Of a stretch of DNA of 64,000 nucleotides, positions 35,151 through 44,857 are shown piece by piece. Source of the DNA: UBA6136 sp041158345 (GTDB lineage: Bacteria > Pseudomonadota > Gammaproteobacteria > Methylococcales > Methylococcaceae); contig JBEBBO010000142.1 in assembly GCA_041158345.1 (NCBI GenBank), positions 5,977 through 69,976 of the forward strand. The letters run 5' to 3'. The notes under the pieces are model-generated. The model worked only from the letters and a program-made list of their open reading frames with translations. It made no database searches and was not told the origin of the DNA. Positions within the stretch are counted from its first letter, which is position 1. Every line of letters starts with the position of its first letter. The translations under genes were made by a program, and so were the position numbers.

Positions 35151-36287
35151 ATGACAACATCAGGACCTCATTCGGGCGTACCTTCGCAACGGGGTCTTCT
35201 AATCCGATTGATCTCGATCATCGGATTACTCTTGATCATCATGCTGATCATGCGCTTCCATGTCGCAAGTCACCCTCCCAACGAATACTCTGAACACCTC
35301 AGCCCGCTTCCGGCGTCGCAAAATCCCCAACAAACTGTCGAGACGGGCCTGTTTGTTCACAATATTTATGCCTTTGAGGCAGACAAGAAGATTTTTGATG
35401 CCGATGGGTGGATCTGGCTCAAGTATTCGAACACACTCCACGAATACATTCAGTCCCATGGCTTTTCACCGGCCAATTTGATCCATTTTGTGAATCAGGT
35501 GGATGATTACGATTTCGCCTTAGACCCGTCCAGCGATCAGCCGATTCTGATGCCGGATGGTCGCTACTATCAAAAATTCCGGTTTTCCGGCCACTTTTAT
35601 GTGGACGAACTGGATTTTCGGCAATTCCCCTTCCAGACGATCACACTGCCGGTCATTGTCGAAATTCGGGCCCAGCGACTGCACCGGGATGCATCGCCCG
35701 TGCAATTGGCTATCGACACTGAAAGTTCGGGTATCGGCGCCTACATCGACGTCAGTGGCTATGAAACCAAGGGCTTCTCGGTTGAGGGAACCACCGAGAA
35801 TTTCATGAGCCGTATGGGGAATCCCTTGGCCGATGCGAAGGGCTCGATATCCGAGCTACGATTGACCGTGAATTACCAAAAAGCCCTGAATTCAACTTTT
35901 CTGAAGCTGATCTTGCCCTTGATTACGGTGATGTTGTTGACCCTTTTTTCACCGTCGATCTCCCCCTTGGGATGGGAGGTTCGCGTCGGTATTCCCTCTA
36001 CCAGTCTATTGACCCTGATATTCCTCCAGCAGACCTATCAAGCCAATATTCCTGACTTTCATTACCTGACCTTCTTGGATGGGGTCTACAACCTTTGTTA
36101 TTTGATCGACCTGATCCTCTTTGGTCTCTTTCTTTGGGGTGCCAAGGTGATTTATATCGCTGCCGAGCATGATCAAAAGCAGGTGGCCGCCTATATTGAG
36201 CGGATCGACCATCGTTTTCAGATCGGTCTGACGCTTTTTCTAATCCTTGGCGTCATGATGGATTGGTGGATCCATTTCAGCGATTAA
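35151..36287 (+). CDS. Pentameric ligand-gated ion channel (Cys-loop superfamily) homologue
   Basis: 378 aa. After an N-terminal hydrophobic segment (16-34) comes a beta-rich extracellular domain with GLFVHNIYAFEADKK and the D155-FRQ-F159-P-F161 motif, the FPF of the Cys-loop; the two loop cysteines are missing as in prokaryotic members. Then four TM helices: M1 250-270, M2 277-296 (VRVGIPSTSLLTLIFLQQ), M3 305-335 and M4 356-375. The loop NIPDFHYLTFLDGVYNL matches the M2-M3 region of GLIC-type channels. The short M3-M4 linker is as in bacteria. Ligand and ion unknown. Stand-alone gene between argG and thiE. Confidence 0.7.
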   Translation: MTTSGPHSGVPSQRGLLIRLISIIGLLLIIMLIMRFHVASHPPNEYSEHLSPLPASQNPQQTVETGLFVHNIYAFEADKKIFDADGWIWLKYSNTLHEYIQSHGFSPANLIHFVNQVDDYDFALDPSSDQPILMPDGRYYQKFRFSGHFYVDELDFRQFPFQTITLPVIVEIRAQRLHRDASPVQLAIDTESSGIGAYIDVSGYETKGFSVEGTTENFMSRMGNPLADAKGSISELRLTVNYQKALNSTFLKLILPLITVMLLTLFSPSISPLGWEVRVGIPSTSLLTLIFLQQTYQANIPDFHYLTFLDGVYNLCYLIDLILFGLFLWGAKVIYIAAEHDQKQVAAYIERIDHRFQIGLTLFLILGVMMDWWIHFSD

Positions 36288-36298
36288 TGGACTGAACC

Positions 36299-36931
36299 AT
36301 GCAGAGAAATTTCCTTCCATTTCCCCCGCAAGGTCTCTATGTCATCACCAGAGATCCTCAGGGTGAACGGGTTAACCTGCTCGAGGAGGTTAAGTCGGCA
36401 GTCCGGGGAGGTGCTGCTGTCGTCCAATATCGTGCGAAGGAGGGGCGGTGTTCAGTTGATGAAGCGCGGGATCTTCTGGCAGTCTGCCGAAGCGCCTCTG
36501 TCCCTTTAATCATTAATGACGATGTCAATCTCGCGCTTGAGATTGGAGCCGACGGAGTGCATCTGGGCCGAGACGATGATGGGTTGATCCCTGCACGCGA
36601 GGCTTTGGGTTCCCGGAGCATCATCGGGGTCTCTTGTTATGACGATTTGTCACGGGCTCAAGCAGCACAGGAGGCCGGCGCGTCCTACGTCGCCTTTGGT
36701 CGTTTTTTTCCGTCCCAGACGAAGCCCAATGCGCCGTGCGCGAGCCTGGATACCCTGCGAAAAGCCCACAGAGATCTCCATATCCCGATTGTCGCGATTG
36801 GGGGGATCACCCGGAAAAATGGGGCGAGTCTGATCGACGCAGGCGCTCAACTTCTCGCCGTGATCGAGGGGGTCTTTGGGGAGCAATGCCCGGAAATCGC
36901 AACGCGCGAATTCCGGGCATTGTGGGATTAA
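36299..36931 (+). CDS. thiE: Thiamine-phosphate synthase
   Basis: 210-aa TIM-barrel enzyme coupling the thiazole and pyrimidine moieties of thiamine. Motifs: VQYRAKEG near 43, PLIINDDVNLALEIGADGVHLGRDD near 70-95 (diphosphate and Mg2+ binding), FGRFFPSQTKPNAP near 142, and IVAIGGITRKN near 165. It starts 11 bp after the channel gene and ends 3 bp before the convergent nrdB. Confidence 0.93.
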   Translation: MQRNFLPFPPQGLYVITRDPQGERVNLLEEVKSAVRGGAAVVQYRAKEGRCSVDEARDLLAVCRSASVPLIINDDVNLALEIGADGVHLGRDDDGLIPAREALGSRSIIGVSCYDDLSRAQAAQEAGASYVAFGRFFPSQTKPNAPCASLDTLRKAHRDLHIPIVAIGGITRKNGASLIDAGAQLLAVIEGVFGEQCPEIATREFRALWD

Positions 36932-36934
36932 AGC

Positions 36935-38152
36935 TCAGTCCCAGTTCAGCGCGCCGCCCGTCTGATACTCGGTGACCCGAGTTTCGAAGAAATTCTTTTC
37001 TTTCTTGAGGTCAAGAATTTCGCTCATCCAGGGGAACGGATTCTGAGCACCAGGATACTGTTCGGGCAGACCGATCTGATTACAGCGTCGATTGGCGATG
37101 TACTTCAGGTACTCCTCGAACATATTGGCATTCAGGCCCAAAACGCCACGGGCCATCGTGTCGTGCGCGTACTGAATCTCGATTTCGACCGCATCCTTGA
37201 TGAGATCGATGATTTCTTGCTGGAACGCACTTCCCCACAGATGGGGATTTTCAATTTTGATTTGATTGATGACATCGATGCCAAAGTTCATGTGCATGGA
37301 TTCATCACGGAGGATGTATTGGAACTGCTCTGCCGTTCCTGTCATTTTGTTCCGGCGTCCCATCGACAAAATCTGGGTGAACCCGACATAGAAGAAAATG
37401 CCTTCGAAAATGACATAGAAGGCAATCAAGTCACGCAAGAGACGCTGATCAGCCTCGGGGGTGCCTGTGCAGAATGTCGGATCCCCCAGTGACTGGGTGA
37501 AGGGCAGGGCCCATTCTGCCTTTCTGGAAACCGCGGGAAGCTCGCGGTACATGTTGAACACTTCCCCTTCATCCATGCCCAGCGATTCCACAACGTATTG
37601 GTATGCGTGGGTGTGTAACGCTTCTTCGAAAGCCTGACGCAAAAGGTACTGACGACATTCCGGGTTGGTGATGTGTCGATAGACCGCCAAGACGAGATTG
37701 TTAGCAACCAGTGAATCTGCAGTGGAGAAGAATCCCAGATTCCGTTTGATGATGATGCGTTCGTCTTCCGTGAGACCATCGGCACTTTTCCATAGCGCAA
37801 TGTCCGCGTTCATGTTGATTTCTTGCGGCATCCAGTGATTTGCACAGGCATCCAGATACTTCTGCCAAGCCCAACGGTACTTGAAAGGCACCAGCTGATT
37901 AAGATCGGCACGACAGTTGATGATCTTTTTATCATCGACCTGGATTCGCTTCGCGCCCATTTCGATGGCTTCAAGGCCCGTGGCGCCATGATGAAGGTCG
38001 GAAGCGGCCGATGCTGTCGGCATGAGTGGCTCAGCGCTTACAAAAGCCTGGGTGGACGGTGCTGCCTTTTCCTCGGGAATACCCGATTGGGGTGGGGCAG
38101 TACGGGGGGTTGAAGGCGAGAATCCGCTCAATGGATCATCCCAGTTCAGCAT
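36935..38152 (-). CDS. nrdB: Ribonucleotide reductase class I beta subunit
   Basis: 405 aa. Houses the di-iron tyrosyl radical cofactor: Asp146 (STADSLVANN), Glu177 and His180 with radical Tyr184 (EEALHTHAY), later Glu in FEGIFFY and Glu/His in RDESMHMNFG. The C-terminus GGALNWD is the tail that docks on the alpha subunit; the N-terminus MLNWDDPL echoes it. The start at 38152 is preferred over an in-frame ATG at 38224 because that one lies in the promoter. nrdA is not adjacent. About 85 N-terminal residues are Pro/Ser-rich and probably disordered. Confidence 0.93.
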   Translation of the reverse strand: MLNWDDPLSGFSPSTPRTAPPQSGIPEEKAAPSTQAFVSAEPLMPTASAASDLHHGATGLEAIEMGAKRIQVDDKKIINCRADLNQLVPFKYRWAWQKYLDACANHWMPQEINMNADIALWKSADGLTEDERIIIKRNLGFFSTADSLVANNLVLAVYRHITNPECRQYLLRQAFEEALHTHAYQYVVESLGMDEGEVFNMYRELPAVSRKAEWALPFTQSLGDPTFCTGTPEADQRLLRDLIAFYVIFEGIFFYVGFTQILSMGRRNKMTGTAEQFQYILRDESMHMNFGIDVINQIKIENPHLWGSAFQQEIIDLIKDAVEIEIQYAHDTMARGVLGLNANMFEEYLKYIANRRCNQIGLPEQYPGAQNPFPWMSEILDLKKEKNFFETRVTEYQTGGALNWD

Positions 38153-38212
38153 GTTCCGTACTCCATGTAGTAAGCCAAAGGTAAGAGAGTTCGCAAAGTG
38201 CGCGATGGGATG

Positions 38213-38240
38213 ATTATAGATCAAGAACTATATATTGTGT
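38213..38240 (-). promoter_or_regulatory. nrdB promoter with NrdR-like box
   Basis: On the minus strand TATAAT occupies 38218-38213. Upstream, ACACAATATATAGTT (38240-38226) closely matches NrdR boxes (ACAC-A/T-ATATAT...), the operator of the ribonucleotide reductase repressor. It covers the expected -35 position, where no good -35 hexamer is seen. A second canonical box at a fixed distance is not clear. nrdR is not in the window. Confidence 0.55.
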
Positions 38241-38296
38241 CTACTTGAAATTAGATCACAACATGTAGGGTGAAACGGACTGTTTCCAGAGGGCAT

Positions 38297-38322
38297 AAAA
38301 AAGCCCGGCACGCCGGGCTTTT
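38297..38322 (-). terminator. Rho-independent terminator after gltD
   Basis: On the minus strand AGCCCGGC-GT-GCCGGGCT is followed by six T residues, 15 bp past the gltD stop. It separates gltBD from the nrdB promoter. Confidence 0.9.
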
Positions 38323-38337
38323 GGGGGAACTGGGGGG

Positions 38338-39777
38338 TTAGCGAGGAAGCTCGCTGCTCCCCATCAAGAACTCATCGACAGCACGCGCGCATTGACGGCC
38401 TTCGCGAATGGCCCAGACGACCAACGATTGACCGCGTCGCATATCTCCTGCTGTGAATACCTTGGCAACAGAGGTTTGGTAATTGTCGGTTGAGGCCCTG
38501 ACATTTTGACGTTCATCCAGTGCCACACCGAGTTCCTCAAGCATCCCATTACGAACGGGATGAACAAAGCCCATGGCGAGGAATACGGCATCGGCCTTCA
38601 AGCTGAACTCAGACCCAGGGATGCGATTCATGACCCAGCGACCATTGTCCTGTGTCCATTCAACTTTGATGCAATTAATTTGCGTGACTTTTCCATTTTG
38701 ACCCTCGAATGAGAGCGTATCGACGCTCCACATCCGCTCGCAACCCTCTTCATGGGAGCTGGAGGTTCTGAGTTTGTTGGGCCAATTCGGCCAGGTGAGG
38801 GCCTTGTTTTCCTTTTCCGGCGGCTTGGGCATGATTTCAAGCTGCGTGATACTGGCCGCGCCATGTCGACGGGACGTGCCAATACAGTCTGATCCAGTGT
38901 CACCACCGCCAATCACGATGACGTTCTTGCCGGTTGCCAGAATGCTCGTGGATTCCGGAATCGTATCGCCGGCATTCCGCTTATTTTGTTGCGGCAGGAA
39001 ATCCATGGCGTAATGAATGCCTTGAAGCTCCCGTCCTGGAACCGGCAAATCACGGGGATGTTCCGAGCCACCGGCCAGAATCACGGCGTCAAAGTCTTTG
39101 GCCAACTGGCTTGCGGGAATGTCTTTGCCGATATGCCAGTTAGGACGGAAAAGAACCCCTTCGGCTTGCATCTGGGCAATGCGGCGATCAATCAACTGCT
39201 TTTCCATCTTGAAATCTGGGATGCCGTAACGGAGTAAGCCCCCGATACGATCATTTTTTTCAAAGACGGTGACTTCGTGACCCGCTCTTGCCAATTGCTG
39301 GGCCGCCGCAAGGCCTGCAGGACCTGAGCCGACGACAGCGATACGTTTTCCAGTCTTGTGGGGGGCGATCTGCGGCTGAATCCATCCCATTTCCCAGCCC
39401 TTGTCGACGATGGCGCATTCGATCGACTTGATGGTGACAGGCTCATCGGTCAGGTTCAGGGTACACGCAGCCTCACACGGAGCAGGACAAATTCTGCCGG
39501 TGAACTCAGGGAAGTTGTTGGTGCTATGGAGCACCTGAATCGCTTCTTCCCAACCCTGCTGGTAAACCAGATCGTTCCAGTCAGGGATGATGTTGTTGAC
39601 CGGGCATCCATTGTGGCAATACGGAATACCACAATCCATGCAACGTGATCCCTGACGGATGAGTTCCTCTTCGGACAGGGGAACAACAAACTCCTTATAG
39701 TTCTGGACACGGTCGGTCACCATCGTATAACGACGGTCCTGACGCGAGACTTCCATGAAACCGGTGGGCTTACCCAT
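38338..39777 (-). CDS. gltD: Glutamate synthase small subunit
   Basis: 479 aa. Takes electrons from NADPH to the large subunit. The N-terminal 4Fe-4S region has CMDCGIPYCHNGCPVNN near 47-63 and CPAPCEAACTLN near 97-108. Two Rossmann motifs follow: VVGSGPAGLAAAQQLARAG (FAD) and VIVIGGGDTGSDC (NADPH). C-terminal FTAGDMRRGQSLVVWAI is typical. It follows gltB by 109 bp with a hairpin between them. Confidence 0.96.
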   Translation of the reverse strand: MGKPTGFMEVSRQDRRYTMVTDRVQNYKEFVVPLSEEELIRQGSRCMDCGIPYCHNGCPVNNIIPDWNDLVYQQGWEEAIQVLHSTNNFPEFTGRICPAPCEAACTLNLTDEPVTIKSIECAIVDKGWEMGWIQPQIAPHKTGKRIAVVGSGPAGLAAAQQLARAGHEVTVFEKNDRIGGLLRYGIPDFKMEKQLIDRRIAQMQAEGVLFRPNWHIGKDIPASQLAKDFDAVILAGGSEHPRDLPVPGRELQGIHYAMDFLPQQNKRNAGDTIPESTSILATGKNVIVIGGGDTGSDCIGTSRRHGAASITQLEIMPKPPEKENKALTWPNWPNKLRTSSSHEEGCERMWSVDTLSFEGQNGKVTQINCIKVEWTQDNGRWVMNRIPGSEFSLKADAVFLAMGFVHPVRNGMLEELGVALDERQNVRASTDNYQTSVAKVFTAGDMRRGQSLVVWAIREGRQCARAVDEFLMGSSELPR

Positions 39778-39853
39778 GTTGATTTAACCTCTATGTGACG
39801 CCGTCATCGGCATCTGTGGAACTTGTGTTCTCGAATCTCGGCGATTCAGACAA

Positions 39854-39875
39854 AGGGCATCGGCTACGATGCCCT
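39854..39875 (-). repeat. Hairpin between gltB and gltD
   Basis: AGGGCATCG-GCTA-CGATGCCCT is a perfect 9-bp inverted repeat 12 bp before the gltB stop side of the gap. On the minus strand it is followed by TTTGTCTG, a weak U-tract, so it could be a partial terminator or an RNA-stability hairpin lowering gltD relative to gltB. Confidence 0.5.
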
Positions 39876-39886
39876 CTGGCTATTTT

Positions 39887-42800
39887 CTAGTGGCTCGCTT
39901 CAGCTCGCTCCTGAGCTGCATGCAGTTTTTCGAGAGCCAAACGGTAATCGACCGGCATGACCTTGACGAACTTCGGAAGATACGACTCCCAAGATTCGAG
40001 GATCCGCTTGGCCTTGGCGCTACCGGTGTACTGGCTGTGACGGGTGATCAGTGTCCAGAGACGTTTCTCATCATCACGGGTCATGTTATGCAACAGATCC
40101 ACCAGACCATGGGATTCAAGATCCCCACCTTGATGCGCTCTGCGTTCCAGAGCACCGGCTTCGGCCGGTATCGGTTGGAGTTCGACCATGGAGAGATTGC
40201 AGCGATGGCCGAAATCTCCGGACTCATCAAGCACGTAGGCCACGCCACCGGACATGCCGGCTGCAAAGTTGCGTCCGGTTTCACCCAGGACAATCACGAT
40301 TCCGCCCGTCATGTACTCACAGCCATGGTCACCGACGCCTTCGACGACAGCAACGGCACCGGAGTTACGGACAGCGAAGCGTTCACCCGCGACACCGCGG
40401 AAGTAGCACTCGCCCTGAATACCACCGTAAAGGACCGTGTTGCCGACGATGATGTTCTGCTCGGCGACAATGGGCGATTCCTTGGGTGGGTAAATGACAA
40501 TCCGTCCACCGGATAGTCCCTTGCCCACATAGTCATTGCCTTCACCAGAAAGTTCGAGCGTAACGCCACTGGCAAGGAATGCCCCAAAGCTTTGGCCGGC
40601 TGTACCGTTCAGTTTGATGTGAATGGTGTCGTCATTCAATCCGGCATGACCATAACGCTTGGCCACTTGGCCAGAAAGCATGGCACCCACCGTCCGGTTG
40701 AAGTTACGAATGGGCAGTTCCATCTGAACCGGCGTTTTTGATTCAAGGGCGGGCTTGGATTGAGCGATCAGCTGGTGATCCAGCGCTTTTTCCAGTTCGT
40801 GGTCCTGTTTTTCCGTATTCAGGATAGAAACCCCTTCACCTGGATTGGGCTTAAAGAGGAGACGTGACAGGTCAATCTTGGATGCCTTCCAATGCGCGAC
40901 GGCCTTGCGCATATCCAGTCGATCGGTTTGTCCGATCATTTCATTGAATGAGCGGTAGCCGAGCTTCGCCATAATTTGCCGCACTTCCTCAGCGATGAAG
41001 AAGAAGAAATTCACCACATGCTCAGGCTGACCGGTGAAGCGCTTGCGCAATTCCGGATCCTGAGTGGCAACGCCCACAGGGCAGGTATTGAGGTGGCATT
41101 TGCGCATCATGATGCAACCTTCAACGATCAAAGGTGCCGTTGCAAAACCAAACTCATCGGCACCGAGAAGCGCGGCCATGACGACGTCACGTCCGGTTCT
41201 CAGGCCGCCATCGGCCTGGACACAAACGCGACCGCGGAGCTTGTTGAGCACCAGAGTCTGATGGGTTTCGGCCAGTCCGATTTCCCAAGGAAGTCCCGCG
41301 TGCTTGATGGACGTAATCGGGCTAGCGCCGGTTCCGCCATCGTAGCCTGCAATCGTGATGTGATCGGCATGGGCCTTGGCGACACCTGCGGCGACCGTTC
41401 CCACACCGACCTCGGAAACCAGTTTCACGCTGATGCGTGCTTCCGGATTCACATTCTTGAGGTCATGGATCAACTGACCGAGATCTTCGATGGAGTAGAT
41501 GTCGTGGTGTGGTGGGGGGGAGATCAGGCCAACGCCAGGGGTAGAGTGGCGGACGCGGGCAATGGTGGCGTCGACCTTATGCCCGGGCAGCTGTCCGCCT
41601 TCGCCCGGCTTTGCACCCTGGCTGATCTTGATTTGAATGTCGTCAGCGTTGACGAGATATTCGGTAGTGACACCGAATCGCCCTGAAGCGACCTGCTTAA
41701 TTGCAGAGCGCATGGAGTCTCCGTTCGCCAGCGGTTTGAAACGTTCCGCAAGTTCGCCACCTTCACCGGTGTTGGATTTACCCCCAATCCGGTTCATCGC
41801 GATGGCTAACGTGGTATGCGCTTCATAAGAAATCGAGCCAAAGCTCATCGCACCGGTTGCGAAGCGCTTCACGATCTCTTTCGCAGGTTCGACCTCATCC
41901 AGGGGAACCTCAGCGCGGCTGTAATCGAAGTCGAGGAGGCCGCGGAGAGTGATCAAGCGTTCGTTTTGCTCATTGATGGAGCGGGTGTATTCAACGTACG
42001 TCGACCAATTGTTCGTCCGGGTAGCATGCTGAAGTTTCGAAATGGTCTCTGGAGTCCAGACGTGGTCCTCACCGCGAACGCGATAGGCATATTCGCCGCC
42101 GACATCCAGCGCATTGCGATAGATTGGCGCATCGCCGAAGGCGGCGCGGTGTCTTTTGACGGTTTCTTCGGCGATTTCTAGAAGGCCTGCACCGTCCGTC
42201 GTTGCGCTGATTCCAGGGAAATAACGAGCCAGGAAGCTGTCGCTCAGACCAACCGCATTGAAGATCTGTGCACCGCAGTATGACTGGTAGGTTGAAATGC
42301 CCATTTTGGACATGATTTTGAGCAGTGCCTTACCCACCGCCTTGATGTAGCGCTTGTGTGCTTCATCCGGAGAGATCTTTTCCGGGAAACCGCGAGTCAG
42401 TGAGGAGAGCGAATCAAATGCCAGATACGGATTGATCGCTTCCGCACCGAATCCTGCAAGCAGGGCGAAATGATGAACTTCGCGTGCTTCACCCGTCTCC
42501 ACAACCAAGCCCACTTCGGTGCGTTGGCCAGTCTTGATCAGATGGAAATGCACGGTTGCCGTCGCCAGCAGGGCAGGAATCGCAACGTGTTCCGCATCCA
42601 TCTTCCGATCGGAGAGAATCAGAATATTGTTACCCGCAGCGACAGCTTGCTCCGCCGCTGAACATAAGTTCTCCAGCGCGCGTTCCATTCCCGGAGCACC
42701 GGAGTCTGCTGGGTAGCAGATGCTCAGCGTCGTGGTCTTGAAAACGCCACTGGTCTTGGCTTCGATGCGACGAATCTTTTCAAGATCCTTATTGCTCAGA

Positions 42801-44515
42801 ATCGGCTGATGGGCCTCAAGTCGCTTATGTGTGCCACCGTTCTTGAGATCCAGAAGGTTAGGGCGTGGGCCAATGTGCGTCACCAGGGACATCACCAGTT
42901 CTTCGCGAATGGGGTCGATGGCCGGATTGGTCACCTGAGCGAAGGCCTGCTTGAAGTAGTCATAGAGCATGCGCGACTTGGATGACAGAACCGCCAAGGT
43001 CGCATCGGTACCCATGGAGCCTACGGGTTCCTGACCGGTCAGAGCCATCGGCGTCAAGAAAAACTTGATGTCTTCCTGGGTGTAACCGAATGCCTGTTGG
43101 CGATCCAACAAGGTTTTGTCGTCCGGCGGCATGGCCGAGACTTCAGAGGGAAGTTTTTCGAGTTGGATCTGGGTGTCGGACAGCCACTTCCGGTAGGGCG
43201 CTTTCTCCGCCAGTTCCGCCTTGATTTCCGCATCATCAATGATGCGTCCCTGTTCCATGTCGATGAGGAACATCTTGCCAGGCTGGAGGCGCCACTTCTT
43301 GATGATCTTATGTTCAGGAATGGTGAGCACGCCCATTTCGGAAGCCATGACGACATGGTCGTCATCGGTGATCAGGTATCGGGCTGGCCGCAGACCGTTT
43401 CGATCGAGGGTTGCACCAATCTGTTTTCCATCCGTGAAGGCCACAGCGGCAGGGCCATCCCACGGTTCCATTAGCGCGGAGTGGTACTCATAGAAGGCCC
43501 GCCGCTTCTCATCCATCAAAGGGTTGCCAGCCCAGGCTTCGGGGATGAGCAGCATCATGGCGTGGGCCAATGAGTACCCGCCCATGACCAGAAGTTCGAG
43601 CGCATTGTCGAAACTCGCTGAGTCTGACTTCCCTTCGCCGATCAATGGCCAAATCTTGTCGAGGTCTGCACCAAGAATCTCGGAAGACATCGAATGGCGC
43701 CGTGCTGCCATCCAATTGATATTGCCACGGACCGTATTGATTTCGCCGTTGTGGGCGATCATGCGGAATGGGTGGGCAAGATCCCAAGTGGGGAAGGTGT
43801 TAGTGGAGAAGCGCTGGTGAACCAAGGCAAGGGCTGAGATGACTCGCGCATCGCACAGATCCAGGTAATAGATTCCCACCTGATCGGCCAGCAGCATGCC
43901 TTTGTAGACAAGCGTGCTGGAGGAGAAGGAGGGGATATAGAACATCTTGCCTTCCTCAAGCTTCAAATCGCGTATGCGATTATCGATCTGCTTGCGAATC
44001 ACGAAGAGTTTGCGCTCGAAGGCCGCCTGATCTGGGCAGTTTTCACCCTGTCCGACGAAAACCTGACGAATACGGGGTTCAATCTTTTTTACTGACTCAC
44101 CAAGACCTGTACTGTCGACGGGAACGTCACGCCAGCCGAGAAGTTTTTGCCCTTCCGCCTTAACGAATTCCTCGATGATCGCTTCGCAGGTTGCGTGGTG
44201 CTCTGCACTTTGGGGCATGAAGACCATGCCGACACCGTAGGCCCCGGCCTGTGGCAAGGTGATGCCCAGCTTTTGGGTTTCCTCGCGGAGGAAAGCATCA
44301 GGGATTTGGATCAGAATGCCGGCACCATCCCCGGCCAGTGGATCTGCACCCACGGCGCCGCGATGCGTAATGTTCCGGAGGATCTCTAATCCTCGGCTCA
44401 CAATGTCATGGCTCTTTTGGCCCTTGATATGGGCGATAAAGCCGACACCGCAGGCATCGTGTTCGTTGCGCGGGTCATAAAGACCCTGTTGTTCCGGGAT
44501 GGCGTTAAAACTCAT
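39887..44515 (-). CDS. gltB: Glutamate synthase large subunit
   Basis: 1542-aa GOGAT alpha subunit; makes two glutamates from glutamine and 2-oxoglutarate. Cys22 (DACGVGFIA) becomes the N-terminal nucleophile of the glutaminase domain after removal of a 21-residue propeptide. The central domain is followed by the FMN synthase domain with GEGGELAERF and GQLPGHKVDATIARVRH, the 3Fe-4S motif CIMMRKCHLNTCPVG, and the C-terminal beta-helix (GGRIVIYPP, GGIQGECYFRGVAGERFAVR). Complete. Transcribed from a promoter near 44700. Confidence 0.97.
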   Translation of the reverse strand: MSFNAIPEQQGLYDPRNEHDACGVGFIAHIKGQKSHDIVSRGLEILRNITHRGAVGADPLAGDGAGILIQIPDAFLREETQKLGITLPQAGAYGVGMVFMPQSAEHHATCEAIIEEFVKAEGQKLLGWRDVPVDSTGLGESVKKIEPRIRQVFVGQGENCPDQAAFERKLFVIRKQIDNRIRDLKLEEGKMFYIPSFSSSTLVYKGMLLADQVGIYYLDLCDARVISALALVHQRFSTNTFPTWDLAHPFRMIAHNGEINTVRGNINWMAARRHSMSSEILGADLDKIWPLIGEGKSDSASFDNALELLVMGGYSLAHAMMLLIPEAWAGNPLMDEKRRAFYEYHSALMEPWDGPAAVAFTDGKQIGATLDRNGLRPARYLITDDDHVVMASEMGVLTIPEHKIIKKWRLQPGKMFLIDMEQGRIIDDAEIKAELAEKAPYRKWLSDTQIQLEKLPSEVSAMPPDDKTLLDRQQAFGYTQEDIKFFLTPMALTGQEPVGSMGTDATLAVLSSKSRMLYDYFKQAFAQVTNPAIDPIREELVMSLVTHIGPRPNLLDLKNGGTHKRLEAHQPILSNKDLEKIRRIEAKTSGVFKTTTLSICYPADSGAPGMERALENLCSAAEQAVAAGNNILILSDRKMDAEHVAIPALLATATVHFHLIKTGQRTEVGLVVETGEAREVHHFALLAGFGAEAINPYLAFDSLSSLTRGFPEKISPDEAHKRYIKAVGKALLKIMSKMGISTYQSYCGAQIFNAVGLSDSFLARYFPGISATTDGAGLLEIAEETVKRHRAAFGDAPIYRNALDVGGEYAYRVRGEDHVWTPETISKLQHATRTNNWSTYVEYTRSINEQNERLITLRGLLDFDYSRAEVPLDEVEPAKEIVKRFATGAMSFGSISYEAHTTLAIAMNRIGGKSNTGEGGELAERFKPLANGDSMRSAIKQVASGRFGVTTEYLVNADDIQIKISQGAKPGEGGQLPGHKVDATIARVRHSTPGVGLISPPPHHDIYSIEDLGQLIHDLKNVNPEARISVKLVSEVGVGTVAAGVAKAHADHITIAGYDGGTGASPITSIKHAGLPWEIGLAETHQTLVLNKLRGRVCVQADGGLRTGRDVVMAALLGADEFGFATAPLIVEGCIMMRKCHLNTCPVGVATQDPELRKRFTGQPEHVVNFFFFIAEEVRQIMAKLGYRSFNEMIGQTDRLDMRKAVAHWKASKIDLSRLLFKPNPGEGVSILNTEKQDHELEKALDHQLIAQSKPALESKTPVQMELPIRNFNRTVGAMLSGQVAKRYGHAGLNDDTIHIKLNGTAGQSFGAFLASGVTLELSGEGNDYVGKGLSGGRIVIYPPKESPIVAEQNIIVGNTVLYGGIQGECYFRGVAGERFAVRNSGAVAVVEGVGDHGCEYMTGGIVIVLGETGRNFAAGMSGGVAYVLDESGDFGHRCNLSMVELQPIPAEAGALERRAHQGGDLESHGLVDLLHNMTRDDEKRLWTLITRHSQYTGSAKAKRILESWESYLPKFVKVMPVDYRLALEKLHAAQERAEASH

Positions 44516-44712
44516 TAATTACCTCGGTCAGGAATCTGGAGCCCCTTGAGCTCGGGCAGCGGCGATATGTGGGCTTGACCCGAACAATTCACCTGGGCGG
44601 TGGCTTGGCACCCCCGGGTACCGTCAGCGATACGGGAGCCGGCCATCAGACGACACGACGAAGTGCCGAGCAAATGGCTTGAAAATATACTGTTTTAGCC
44701 CCTGTCTTTCAA
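44516..44712 (-). promoter_or_regulatory. gltB promoter and long leader
   Basis: On the minus strand TTGAAA (44712-44707), 17 bp, TATATT (44689-44684) is a near-consensus sigma-70 promoter; start near 44677. This leaves a GC-rich leader of about 160 nt before the gltB ATG, with several short complementary segments (for example GAGC/GGCTC near 44550) and GAGG upstream of the ATG. I do not recognise a known riboswitch. The rest of the 342-bp gap to 44857 holds only the + strand -10-like TATATC at 44802-44807. Confidence 0.55.
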
Positions 44713-44857
44713 GGGATCGCCCGGCTGCTCAGGGGAGAGTGGTCCCGAACTGCGGCGAGAGGATCCCCCAAAAGGCCTTACGTCTATCCAAGACAAAAGG
44801 GTATATCATCGAAGAGGGCTTGGCGGGCCCTGATTATTTCGAATGAGGAAATTAAGG

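Noticed and set aside
44516..44842. Known riboswitch (cobalamin, SAM, SAH, glutamine) in the gltB leader
   Set aside because: None of the conserved core sequences I know of these classes is present.
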